Part shown: piece after piece, positions 1-7,860 of the stretch | How the letters are laid out: every line of letters starts with the position of its first letter | Numbering within the stretch: the stretch's first letter is position 1 | DNA from: Bosea beijingensis | GTDB lineage: Bacteria; Pseudomonadota; Alphaproteobacteria; Rhizobiales; Beijerinckiaceae | Direction of reading: 5' to 3' | Assembly (NCBI RefSeq): GCF_030758975.1 | Contig: NZ_CP132359.1 | Coordinates: 1,070,811 to 1,134,810, forward strand | DNA: 64,000 nucleotides | The notes under the pieces: generated by a model | Told to the model about the DNA's origin: nothing | The model's input: only the letters and a program-made list of their open reading frames with translations | Database searches by the model: none | Program-made: the position numbers and the translations under genes

Positions 1-486
1 CTGCAGGAAGATGGTCTCGTCGTCCGTTCGGGGCGGCGGACGATCGTGACCCGGCTTACCGCCGAGGAAGCCGACGAGATGCTCGCCCTGCGCCGCCGCA
101 TCGAGACGCGCGGCGCGCTGAAGGCCGCGCTCCAGGCTGACGGCCAGGCTCTCGACGACCTGCGCGGCCTTCTGTCGGCCATGATGGAAGCCGCCGCGGA
201 TGGCGATGAGTACCGCGTCATCGAAGCCGACAAGGATTTTCACCTCGCCCTGTTCCGGCTCTCCGGGCTCGATGCGCTCGGACAGATTCTGGCGCGCTGC
301 ATCATGCACTCGAACCGCTACAAGCTTTGGGCGCCGGAACATCGCCGCCCGCTGATCGAGACGGCGCGGCGCCATGACGTTCTCTATGAGCGCCTCGCGG
401 CCGGGGATGGCAGCGGGCTTGCCGCTGCGCTCGGCTCCCATATCGACACGATCGTGATTCAGGGCAGAGACGAGGCCGCGGCATGA
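1..486 (+). CDS. GntR-family regulator, C-terminal FCD domain (5' end outside window)
   Basis: The reading frame is open from base 1, so the gene starts upstream and only the last ~161 residues are visible. The first residues (LQEDGLVVR, then GRRTIV) look like the end of a GntR winged helix, so the GTG at 46 is not the true start. The rest matches an all-helical FCD ligand domain: an Asp-x3-His pair in DKDFHLAL, SGLDALGQIL, then later His residues (TARRHD and SHID), the usual metal/ligand set of the FadR/FCD group. It overlaps the hydrolase gene by 4 bp (ATGA) and so is probably co-transcribed with it. It likely senses an acid or sugar acid used by the following operon. The DNA-binding domain cannot be inspected. 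Confidence 0.85.
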   Translation: MQEDGLVVRSGRRTIVTRLTAEEADEMLALRRRIETRGALKAALQADGQALDDLRGLLSAMMEAAADGDEYRVIEADKDFHLALFRLSGLDALGQILARCIMHSNRYKLWAPEHRRPLIETARRHDVLYERLAAGDGSGLAAALGSHIDTIVIQGRDEAAA

Positions 487-1412
487 GCGCCTTCGTCCAC
501 CCGCAGATGGCACGCATTCTCGCCGCTTTCGCGGCGACGCCGGGTGTCGATTTCAAGACCCTGCCGATCGCTGTGGCCCGCGCCTCCGCGGACGCCGGCT
601 CCATCGCGTGGAACGAGGGCGCCCCCGATATCCCGGCGCGGGAAATCACGTTGCGGGTCGACGGCGCTTCCCTGCGGGGACGTCTCTATCATCCGAAGCC
701 CGGCGCCGCTCTGCCCCTCATCGTCTATGTGCATGGCGGCGGCTGGACCTTCGGCTCGGTCGATACCCATGACGGCACGATGCGCCATCTCACGACGGCC
801 TCCGGCTGCGCCGTCTTCGGGTTCGACTACCGGCTAGCGCCCGAACACCCCTACCCGGCCCCTCTGGACGACACGCTCGCCGCCATCGCCTTCGCCCTGG
901 AAGGCGAGCTCGGTCCCGATGTCGATGCGGGGCGCTGGGCACTTGCCGGAGACTCCGCGGGTGCCACGCTGGCGCTCGCAGCCATGATCCATCGCCGCGA
1001 TGCTGGGCTTGCCCTCCCCGCCACGGCGGCGTTGTTCTACGGCTGCTACGCACCCGATTTCGCCACTGGCAGCCATGCGCTGTTCGGCGAGGGATACATT
1101 CTGACCACGGCGAACATGCGCTGGTACTGGCGCAACTATCTCGGCCCGGCCTTCGATGCGCCGCCAGTGCTGGCCGCACCGCTGAACGCCGATCTTGCCG
1201 GTCTGCCGCCGCTCTATCTCACGGTGGGTGGGCTCGATCCACTCGCCGACGACACGCTTCGCCTAGCCGATCGTCTCGCAGCAGCAGGCTGCGCCTTCCG
1301 CTACGACCATGTGCCGGGCGTGATCCATGGGTGCCTGCGCATGAGCCGGGAGCTCGCGCCGGCGCAGGCCATGATCGACGCAGCGGCCAGCTACATCACC
1401 GAAAGACTATAA
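483..1412 (+). CDS. alpha/beta hydrolase (HSL-type esterase/lipase)
   Basis: 309 aa, cytoplasmic, no signal peptide. It has the hormone-sensitive lipase signature: the oxyanion-hole HGGG motif (VHGGGWTFGS), then DYRLAPEHPYPAPLDD, the nucleophile elbow GDSAG, the acidic residue in GGLDPLADD and the catalytic His in PGVIHGCL. The family hydrolyses small carboxyl esters and sometimes lactones. The start overlaps the regulator stop by 4 bp, and 23 bp separate it from the binding-protein gene, so it belongs to the sugar operon. Inference: it may remove an acyl group or open a lactone on the imported substrate. Substrate unknown. Confidence 0.88.
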   Translation: MSAFVHPQMARILAAFAATPGVDFKTLPIAVARASADAGSIAWNEGAPDIPAREITLRVDGASLRGRLYHPKPGAALPLIVYVHGGGWTFGSVDTHDGTMRHLTTASGCAVFGFDYRLAPEHPYPAPLDDTLAAIAFALEGELGPDVDAGRWALAGDSAGATLALAAMIHRRDAGLALPATAALFYGCYAPDFATGSHALFGEGYILTTANMRWYWRNYLGPAFDAPPVLAAPLNADLAGLPPLYLTVGGLDPLADDTLRLADRLAAAGCAFRYDHVPGVIHGCLRMSRELAPAQAMIDAAASYITERL

Positions 1413-1435
1413 AAAACACCAGGGGAGAGAACGTC

Positions 1436-2656
1436 ATGGAACGCAGGACTTTCATGAAACTTGCGGGAGCGGCCGCGCTCTCCTTCGAAGCCGCCATGCC
1501 GGCGATTGCCCAGGGCAAGGCGACGGTGCGCTGGTGGTATCACTACGACAATCCCCAGAACACGCCGGCCAGCCTCGTCGCGAAATTCGAGGCGGAGAAC
1601 CCGGACATCAAGATCCAAGCCGAGCCGATCCCGTGGGGCGGCGGTACCGACTACATCAACCGCATCTTCTCGTCGCTGGTCGCGGGCAACCAGCCCGATT
1701 GCGCGATGGTGCGCCTGTCCTATCTCTCGCGCTTCGGACAGATGAAGGCGCTCGAGCCGCTCGATGGGTTCCTGACGAACTGGAAAGGCCGCAGTGACAT
1801 TTCCGACGATGTCTGGAAGATCAACCGCTCGCCCGACGGCAAGCAGTACTACATGCCGCTGCATTACGTGGTGATCTATCTCTACTACCGGCAGGACCTG
1901 CTGCAGCAAGCCGGACTCCAACCGCCGAAGAGCTTCGAGGATTTCCTCACGGCGGCCAAAGCGCTGACGAAGGACGGCATCTACGGCTACGGCATGCGCG
2001 GCGGCGCCGGCTGCCACGACAATTGGGGGCCGTTCGTCCTTGGCGGCGGCGCCAGCTTCGACAAGGGCGGGATGATCACGGAGAAGGCGTTCGCGGCGAA
2101 CCGCTGGTTCGTCGACCTCGCCGTGAAGCACAAGGTCGTGCCACCCTCGGCGCCAACCGACGCCTTCCGCCAGATCGTCGACGCCTTCAAGGCCGGCCGG
2201 ACCGGCATGGCGATCCACCATATCGGCTCGGTCGCCGAGGTCGTCGGCGCGCTTGGCGACAAGGTTTCGGCCGTGCCTGTGCCGCGCGGCCCCGATGGCG
2301 GCGGCTGGACCTATTTCGGCGACGAATCCAACGCGATCTTCGCCGGCAGCAAGAACAAGGAGGCCGCCTTCCGGTGGATCAGCTTCCTGTCGAGCGCCGA
2401 AAACAATGCCGAGCAGGCGAAGCTCAGCGGCCAGTTGCCGATCACCATCTCGGACGCGAAGAACTGGACCGTGCATCCCAAGCGCTTCGTCGAGGCGAGC
2501 GATGCTTCCCTGCCTATCGCCAAACCCCTCCCCGACCATGTGAAGACGCCGGATTTCGTCGGCCGCGTCCTGCCCACCAACCTGCAGAGGGCACTGACCG
2601 GCGGGATGAACCCGGATGATCTGATGAAGGCGGTCGAGCTGACCTTCTACGGCTGA
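1436..2656 (+). CDS. ABC transporter extracellular substrate-binding protein (sugar, family 1)
   Basis: 406 aa. The ATG at 1436 is preferred over upstream in-frame starts because it follows an AGGGGAGAGA Shine-Dalgarno stretch and gives a proper signal peptide: ERRTFMKLAGAAAL resembles a Tat motif and AIAQG a cleavage site. The mature protein has the MalE/UgpB layout (WWYHYDN near the start, GGTDYINRIFSSL, then YGYGMRGG, IFAGSKNKEAAFRWISFL). It binds a sugar, polyol or glycoside in the periplasm for the two permeases just downstream. No ATPase gene is present in this operon. Confidence 0.88.
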   Translation: MERRTFMKLAGAAALSFEAAMPAIAQGKATVRWWYHYDNPQNTPASLVAKFEAENPDIKIQAEPIPWGGGTDYINRIFSSLVAGNQPDCAMVRLSYLSRFGQMKALEPLDGFLTNWKGRSDISDDVWKINRSPDGKQYYMPLHYVVIYLYYRQDLLQQAGLQPPKSFEDFLTAAKALTKDGIYGYGMRGGAGCHDNWGPFVLGGGASFDKGGMITEKAFAANRWFVDLAVKHKVVPPSAPTDAFRQIVDAFKAGRTGMAIHHIGSVAEVVGALGDKVSAVPVPRGPDGGGWTYFGDESNAIFAGSKNKEAAFRWISFLSSAENNAEQAKLSGQLPITISDAKNWTVHPKRFVEASDASLPIAKPLPDHVKTPDFVGRVLPTNLQRALTGGMNPDDLMKAVELTFYG

Positions 2657-2721
2657 GGCCGGATCGCATCGCATGGCGCCGGGTGAGCCCGGCGCTCGCC
2701 CTCGATCCCAGGGACGACGCC

Positions 2722-3621
2722 ATGAACAAGGCAACGGCGAGCGGCGCGATGCTTCGCGCGGCGACCCCATATGGCTTCCTGCTGCCGGCCCTGCTGGTGA
2801 CGGCGCTGGTCATCCTGTTTCCGGTCCTGCAGACGGCCTGGTACAGCCTGCACGAATACGTGCTCTACGACCCCGACAATTTCCGCTTTGTCGGCCTGCG
2901 CAATTTCGCGACCGCGCTCTCCGACGAGGTCTTCTGGATCGCCTTGCTGAACTCGGCGATCTGGGTCAGCGGGATCGTCTTTCTTCAGCTCCTGCTCGGC
3001 CTCGGCGCGGCACTGCTGCTCAACCAGAGCTTCTGGTGGCGCGGCATGGCGCGGGCGCTGGTGATCATTCCCTGGGCGCTGCCGAGCGTGATCATCGGCC
3101 TGATGTGGACCTGGATCTACGATTTCAATCTCGGCGTCTTCAACGACATCCTGCTGCGCATCGGCCTGATCTCAGCGCCGCATCCGTGGCTCGCCCAGCC
3201 TTCCACGGCGCTCGCCTGCATCATGCTGGCGCTGGTCTGGCAGGGTTTTCCGTTCTTCACCGTCACCATCCTGGCGGGTTTGCAGACGGTGCCGCACGAA
3301 CTCTACGAAGCGGCCGAGATCGATGGCGCGAATTCCTGGCGGCAGTTCCTCCATGTCACCCTGCCCTCAATCGCCGGCATCGTCGCCACGGCCGTGCTGC
3401 TGCGCATTATCTGGGTGGCCAATTCGCTCGACGTCATCCTGGTCATGACCGGCGGCGGGCCGGGCTATGCCACGCATACGCTGCCGCTCTATGCCTTCCT
3501 GCGGGCCTATACCGGCATGGAATTCGGCTATGCCGCCTCGCTCTCGCTGATGCTGACCGCGATCCTGCTCGGCATCGTCTGGCTCTATGTCCGCCGGCAG
3601 GCCGGGGAGATGGAGCGATGA
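2722..3621 (+). CDS. ABC transporter permease, MalF/UgpA type
   Basis: 299 aa with about six membrane segments. The ATG at 2722 lies close after CAGGGACG; a GTG at 2683 would add 13 residues and is less likely. The C-terminal part has the EAA loop that docks the ATPase (ELYEAAEIDGANSWRQFLHVTLP), followed by GGGPGYATHTLPLYAF, typical of the UgpA/MalF branch. It is one half of the transmembrane channel. The stop overlaps the next permease by 4 bp. Confidence 0.9.
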   Translation: MNKATASGAMLRAATPYGFLLPALLVTALVILFPVLQTAWYSLHEYVLYDPDNFRFVGLRNFATALSDEVFWIALLNSAIWVSGIVFLQLLLGLGAALLLNQSFWWRGMARALVIIPWALPSVIIGLMWTWIYDFNLGVFNDILLRIGLISAPHPWLAQPSTALACIMLALVWQGFPFFTVTILAGLQTVPHELYEAAEIDGANSWRQFLHVTLPSIAGIVATAVLLRIIWVANSLDVILVMTGGGPGYATHTLPLYAFLRAYTGMEFGYAASLSLMLTAILLGIVWLYVRRQAGEMER

Positions 3622-4454
3622 TCCGGCGCCGCTCCTTCGCCCGCAACCTGATCCAGGTCGAAATCCCCGTCCTGCTGGTGCTCGCCTTCGCGCTGGCGCC
3701 CTTCGTCTGGATGCTGCTGACCTCGATCAAGCCGAATGCGGACCTCTCCCAGTTCCCGGTGCGCTATCTGCCGAGCAGCACGACCTTCGAGCACTACCGG
3801 ACGCTGATCCAGCGCACGAGCTTCCCGGTCAACCTGCTCAACAGTCTGATCATCGCCTGCGGCGCCGTGCTGCTTGGGCTCGCGACCAGCGTGCCGGCGG
3901 CCTATTCCTTTTCGCGCTTCCGCTTCGCCGGGCGGCGCACGCTGATGACCAGCTTCCTCGTCATCAACATGTTCCCGATCGTGCTGCTGATCATCCCGCT
4001 CTTCGTGCTGATGCGGATGCTCGGGCTGATCGACACCTTCCTGGGCGTCATCATCGGCCACTCGACCTTCTCGATCCCGTTCTCGATCTGGATGCTGGTC
4101 AGTTATTTCAACGCGATCCCGAAAGACCTCGACGAAGCCGCGACGATCGACGGGGCGTCGCGCCTGCAGACGATCCGGCTGGTGGTGCTGCCGCTGGTGA
4201 TGCCGGGCATCGTCACCACCGCGATCTACGTCTTCATCACCTCGTGGAACGAATACCTGTTCGCGATGATGCTCTCGGGTGAGACGGTCAGGCCGGTGAC
4301 GGTCGCCCTGCAATTGTTCATCGGCGAATTCACGGTGCAGTGGGGCATCCTTACAGCGGGCGGCACGATCATCGCCCTGCCCGTCACCATCCTTTTCCTT
4401 TTTGTGCAGAAGCGCCTCGTCGGCGGCCTGACGGCAGGAGCAGTCAAATCATGA
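3618..4454 (+). CDS. ABC transporter permease, MalG/UgpE type
   Basis: 278 aa. The ATG at 3618 overlaps the stop of the previous permease (ATGA). N-terminal PFVWMLLTSIKPNAD and the EAA loop (DLDEAATIDGASRLQTIRLVVLPLVMPG) identify the MalG/UgpE partner, with six expected membrane segments. It forms a heterodimer with the preceding permease. The operon has no ATPase, so energy must come from a subunit encoded elsewhere, as is known for shared MsmX/MsmK-type ATPases. Confidence 0.9.
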   Translation: MIRRRSFARNLIQVEIPVLLVLAFALAPFVWMLLTSIKPNADLSQFPVRYLPSSTTFEHYRTLIQRTSFPVNLLNSLIIACGAVLLGLATSVPAAYSFSRFRFAGRRTLMTSFLVINMFPIVLLIIPLFVLMRMLGLIDTFLGVIIGHSTFSIPFSIWMLVSYFNAIPKDLDEAATIDGASRLQTIRLVVLPLVMPGIVTTAIYVFITSWNEYLFAMMLSGETVRPVTVALQLFIGEFTVQWGILTAGGTIIALPVTILFLFVQKRLVGGLTAGAVKS

Positions 4455-5353
4455 CCAATGCGATCGGGGTGATCTCGATGTTCTATGCGCGCCCGTTCGG
4501 GCGCGAGCATTTCCCGACCTTCCAGCGCATGAAGCAGGCCGGGGCCGATGTCGTCGAACTGCTCGTGCCGGAGCCGGGCGAGCTCGATCTCGCCGAGACG
4601 AAGGCCGCCGCAGCCGATGCCGGCCTCGCGATCGTGCTGGCCGCGCGGGTGAACCTGACCCGCGACCTCGCCAGCCTCGATCCGGCGGCGCATCAGGCCG
4701 GCATCGCCTATCTCGAGCAATGCGTCGACATCGCCGCTGCGCTGGGCGCCGGGATCGTCGGCGGGCCGCTCTACGGCGCGCCTCTCGTCTTCGCCGGCCG
4801 GGCACCGCACCCGGTCGAACCGGCCGAGCGGCGTCGCCGAGTCGATGCCGTCGTCCGCGGCCTGACACAGGCGGCGAAGCGCGCCACCGACAAGGGGGTC
4901 GTGCTCGGCGTCGAGCCGCTGAACCGGTTCGAGACCGACATGTGCAACACCTGCCGGCATGCGCTCGACTATGTCGAGGCCGTCGCCTCGCCCGCCGTCG
5001 GCGTGATGCTCGATACCTTCCACATGAACATGGAGGAATTCGACCTGGCCACATCGATCCGGCTGGCTGGATCGAAACTCGTGCATTTCCAGGCCAACGA
5101 GAACAATCGCGGCTTCGTCGGCTCCGGCCATATCGACTGGCCGGCGATCGCGCGCGCCTTGGCCGCGTCCGGCTATCAGGGCCCGATCGTGCTGGAGCCG
5201 TTCCGCCGCGACGACGAGGCGGCGGGCGTGACGCTGGCGCAATGGCGCGCACCCGCGCGGAATGAGGATGCGGAGCTCAAGGCCAGCATCGACTATCTCA
5301 AGGCGACGCTCGCCTTCGCCGACCGGCTCGCGACGACGAAGGGAATCGCGTGA
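4451..5353 (+). CDS. sugar phosphate isomerase/epimerase family protein (xylose-isomerase-like TIM barrel)
   Basis: 300 aa, cytoplasmic, start overlapping the permease stop (ATGA). The fold is recognisable from VVELLVPEP, LAARVNLTRDLASLDPAAHQAGI, GVEPLNRFETDMCNT, GVMLDTFHMNMEE and VHFQANENNRGFVGSGHIDW. The family's metal ligands are expected at the Glu of GVEPLNRFE, the Asp of MLDTFHMN, the His of VHFQANENN and the Glu of IVLEPFRR. D-tagatose/psicose 3-epimerases and IolE/IolI share this pattern. It probably isomerises or epimerises the imported sugar or the keto-sugar made by the next gene product. Exact reaction unknown. Confidence 0.85.
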   Translation: MTNAIGVISMFYARPFGREHFPTFQRMKQAGADVVELLVPEPGELDLAETKAAAADAGLAIVLAARVNLTRDLASLDPAAHQAGIAYLEQCVDIAAALGAGIVGGPLYGAPLVFAGRAPHPVEPAERRRRVDAVVRGLTQAAKRATDKGVVLGVEPLNRFETDMCNTCRHALDYVEAVASPAVGVMLDTFHMNMEEFDLATSIRLAGSKLVHFQANENNRGFVGSGHIDWPAIARALAASGYQGPIVLEPFRRDDEAAGVTLAQWRAPARNEDAELKASIDYLKATLAFADRLATTKGIA

Positions 5354-6369
5354 TGACATCCCCCTTGCGCCTCGGCTGGATCGGCTGCGGCACCCATGCC
5401 AACGAGATGCTGCTGCCGCAGGTCACGCGGCACGACGTCGTCCTGCAGGCGATCTGCGACCTCTCGCCGGAGAGCCTCGCCACGACCGGGCGGCGCTATG
5501 GCGTCGCGCCCGAGAACCGGATGAGCGACTGGCGCGCGCTGCTCGCCCGCACGGATATCGACGCCGTCGGCCTCGCGATGGGTCCGAACCAGCATCACGA
5601 GGTCGGCCTCGCGGCCATCGCCCGCGGCCTGCCGCTCTTCATCGAGAAGCCGCCGGCCGCTACCTCCCGGCAGGCGCAGGAGCTGGCGGATGCCGCGAAG
5701 GCCCGGGGCGTTCCGGTCGTGGTCGGCTTCATGAAGCGCTACTCCACCGCCAACCGAACTGCGGCCAATGTCATCCATGCGCCGGAATTCGGGGAAACGG
5801 CGAGCTTCCTTGGCCAGTACATGACGGCGCCGACCTACTTCGCCGGGGATGTCGACTACACCGGCTTCTACCTGCACCATTGCGTGCACTATTTCGATCT
5901 GATCCCTCATCTCATGGGCGAGGTCGCGACTGTCGGCGCGCGCCGGCACGAGTTGGAACCCGGCAAGCTGCTCCTCCATGTCGATTTCCGCTTTCGCAAC
6001 GGCGGCATTGGCACGCTCGTCATGGGCACCCACCAGTCTCGCGGCACGCCGATGGAATGGTGGCAGGTGATGGGCGACCACCGTCGCGTCGAGGTCCGCA
6101 ACCTGCATGAGGTCCGCTATTTCCGCAGCCCCCCGTTCAAGGTGTCGCGCGCGGATGCCAGCCTGACCGAGGCCGAGGATACGCTGGTCTGGGAGCCCAA
6201 TTTCACCGTCGCCGCCAATGAGGACCACAAGGGTTATCACGCGATCCTCGGCGATTTTGTCCGCGCCGCCCGCGGCGAAAAACTGGACTTCCCCGACGCA
6301 ACCGCAGGGGCACGGGCGCTAGCCCTGCTCGAACAGGCCATCGCTTCCGCTGAAGCTACGCACAGCTAA
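5350..6369 (+). CDS. Gfo/Idh/MocA-family NAD(P)-dependent oxidoreductase
   Basis: 339 aa, start GTG-ATG overlapping the previous stop. The N-terminal Rossmann fold begins RLGWIGCGTHANEMLLPQV, followed by ICDLSPESLATT; the family motif EKPPA (FIEKPPAATS) is present. The C-terminal part holds the expected FLGQYMTAPTYFAGDVDYTGFY stretch and HHCVHYFDL, the His region used in catalysis. The family oxidises sugar, inositol or sugar-acid hydroxyls with NAD(P). Last gene of the operon. Together with the epimerase it suggests oxidation-epimerisation chemistry on a sugar or cyclitol. Confidence 0.88.
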   Translation: MMTSPLRLGWIGCGTHANEMLLPQVTRHDVVLQAICDLSPESLATTGRRYGVAPENRMSDWRALLARTDIDAVGLAMGPNQHHEVGLAAIARGLPLFIEKPPAATSRQAQELADAAKARGVPVVVGFMKRYSTANRTAANVIHAPEFGETASFLGQYMTAPTYFAGDVDYTGFYLHHCVHYFDLIPHLMGEVATVGARRHELEPGKLLLHVDFRFRNGGIGTLVMGTHQSRGTPMEWWQVMGDHRRVEVRNLHEVRYFRSPPFKVSRADASLTEAEDTLVWEPNFTVAANEDHKGYHAILGDFVRAARGEKLDFPDATAGARALALLEQAIASAEATHS

Positions 6370-6575
6370 TGATCCTCGGCGCGGGAAGGCACAGAGGGCG
6401 CCGTGCTCCATCACGAGAGCGCGCAAGGGATATCCGCTATCGCCGGTAGCAATGCGCAGTTGCGACGGTATCACTGCGCCACAAGCAGACGCTGGCGCAC
6501 TGCCCCAAACCGGTCGTCGATGCTGAGTGCCGTTAAAATGGCGACGCGCCGATGTATAGGAGCTTCAAGCAGGCG
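6370..6575. other. intergenic spacer between convergent genes, with one partial repeat copy
   Basis: About 200 bp between the end of the dehydrogenase operon and the end of the minus-strand FAD oxidoreductase. At 6475-6493 the sequence TGCGCCACAAGCAGACGCT is nearly the same as 29832-29850 (TGCGCCACTAGCAGACTCT), the left part of the interspersed repeat described elsewhere. I see no gene and no convincing terminator hairpin. Confidence 0.5.
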
Positions 6576-7853
6576 TCAGGCGTGTCCCGGCATTGGCCAG
6601 TCGCGCCGGTCCAGGAATCGGTAGATGCTTTCGACGGTGGGCAGGAACCATGGAGCGCCCGCATAGAACGGGCGCGTTGGAAAAGAGGCAAGCTCGAATG
6701 CGCTCTGCTGCGGAAGATCACCGAGCATCTTCTGAGCGATCCGGTGCCCGAGATAGGTCATGATGACGACCCCCGCGCCCTGGCAGCCGGCAGCAAAATG
6801 GATGCCGTCTCGTTCGCCAATTCCCGGCATTAAATCAAAGGTGAAGCCGATGAACCCCTTCCAGGAATGCGTGACGCGATAGGGCGCCAAGGCCGGCCAG
6901 AGGTCGCAGAGCATGCGGTGCAGCTCCGGAGCGGCATCGCGCTCGTCCATGCGGTTACCGCCCGGCCGCCCGGTGAAGACGATGCGTCGCCCCGCCGGAT
7001 CGCGCCGGAACGCATAGAGTAGCCGCTTGGTGTCACCGCCATTGACGTTGCTCGGCAGGATGCCGGCAATGACTCGCGGCGGCAGTTCCTCGGTCGCGAT
7101 CATGAAGGGCGTCACCGGGATCACCCGGCGCCTGATCTCGGGCAGCTCCGGGCCGGCATAGCCGTTGACGGCGGCGATGAGCCGCGCCGCTCGCAGCGAT
7201 CCCCGGGGCGTGGTCAGCCTGAACCCGCCCGCTTCGCGCTCGATGCGCGAGACATGCGCCCGACCGCAAAGCATGGCACCCGCCACCTCGGCGAGCCGCC
7301 GCACCCCGGCATGCAGCTTGGCCGGGTGGAGCGAACCGGCATCCTCAAGCACAATGCCGCCGTGATAGGCGTCGGTGCCGAGCCATGCGCGCTGGCCGGC
7401 GCGGGTGACGTCGCAGACGCTCATGCCGTGGTCGTGCCGGTAACCCTCAGCCTTGCGCAGCAGGGCCTCGTAGGCCGCAGGAGTATGCGCCGCGACGAAC
7501 CTGCCGGAGCGGCTGTAGTCGACGTCGAGATTCGCGATCAGTGCGTGAAAGAACGCATTCGCCTCGCGCCACTCGGCGCGCAGCCTCGCGGCGCCTTCAA
7601 GGCCGAAACGCCTGTCGATGTCGGCAGGCAGCTTCGGAGCACCGCCAACATGGCCGCTGTTACGCGAGCTCGCGCCGAACCCCGGATCGCCGCTTTCGAG
7701 CACCACGACGCTCAACCCCGCGGCGGCGAGCGCCCGCGCCGCCGTCAGTCCGCAATAGCCGCTGCCGATTATCGCTACATCGCAGCGATCCGGAACGGCA
7801 GCCGGCGCGGGCTGCAGCGCCACATCGTCCCACCAGAGCGGCGTCGTCTTCAT
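6576..7853 (-). CDS. FAD-dependent oxidoreductase, DAO superfamily (PuuB-like)
   Basis: 425 aa. The N-terminal FAD-binding motif is DVAIIGSGYCGLTAARALA, followed by VVVLESGDPGFGASSRNSGHVGG, the arrangement of gamma-glutamylputrescine oxidase and related amine or amino acid oxidases. WKGFIGFTFDLMPGIGERDGIHFAAGCQGAG near the end is the second FAD-contacting segment. The family oxidises a C-N bond and makes an imine plus H2O2 or reduced acceptor. It ends a minus-strand run with another FAD enzyme (7 bp upstream) and an amino-acid-type importer, so the imported compound is probably an amine or amino acid. Exact substrate not known. Confidence 0.87.
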   Translation of the reverse strand: MKTTPLWWDDVALQPAPAAVPDRCDVAIIGSGYCGLTAARALAAAGLSVVVLESGDPGFGASSRNSGHVGGAPKLPADIDRRFGLEGAARLRAEWREANAFFHALIANLDVDYSRSGRFVAAHTPAAYEALLRKAEGYRHDHGMSVCDVTRAGQRAWLGTDAYHGGIVLEDAGSLHPAKLHAGVRRLAEVAGAMLCGRAHVSRIEREAGGFRLTTPRGSLRAARLIAAVNGYAGPELPEIRRRVIPVTPFMIATEELPPRVIAGILPSNVNGGDTKRLLYAFRRDPAGRRIVFTGRPGGNRMDERDAAPELHRMLCDLWPALAPYRVTHSWKGFIGFTFDLMPGIGERDGIHFAAGCQGAGVVIMTYLGHRIAQKMLGDLPQQSAFELASFPTRPFYAGAPWFLPTVESIYRFLDRRDWPMPGHA

Positions 7854-7860
7854 CGCCGCG

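Noticed and set aside
1391..2770. Minus-strand open frame of 459 codons opposite the sugar-binding-protein gene
   Set aside because: Shadow of a gene with clear signal peptide and family motifs.
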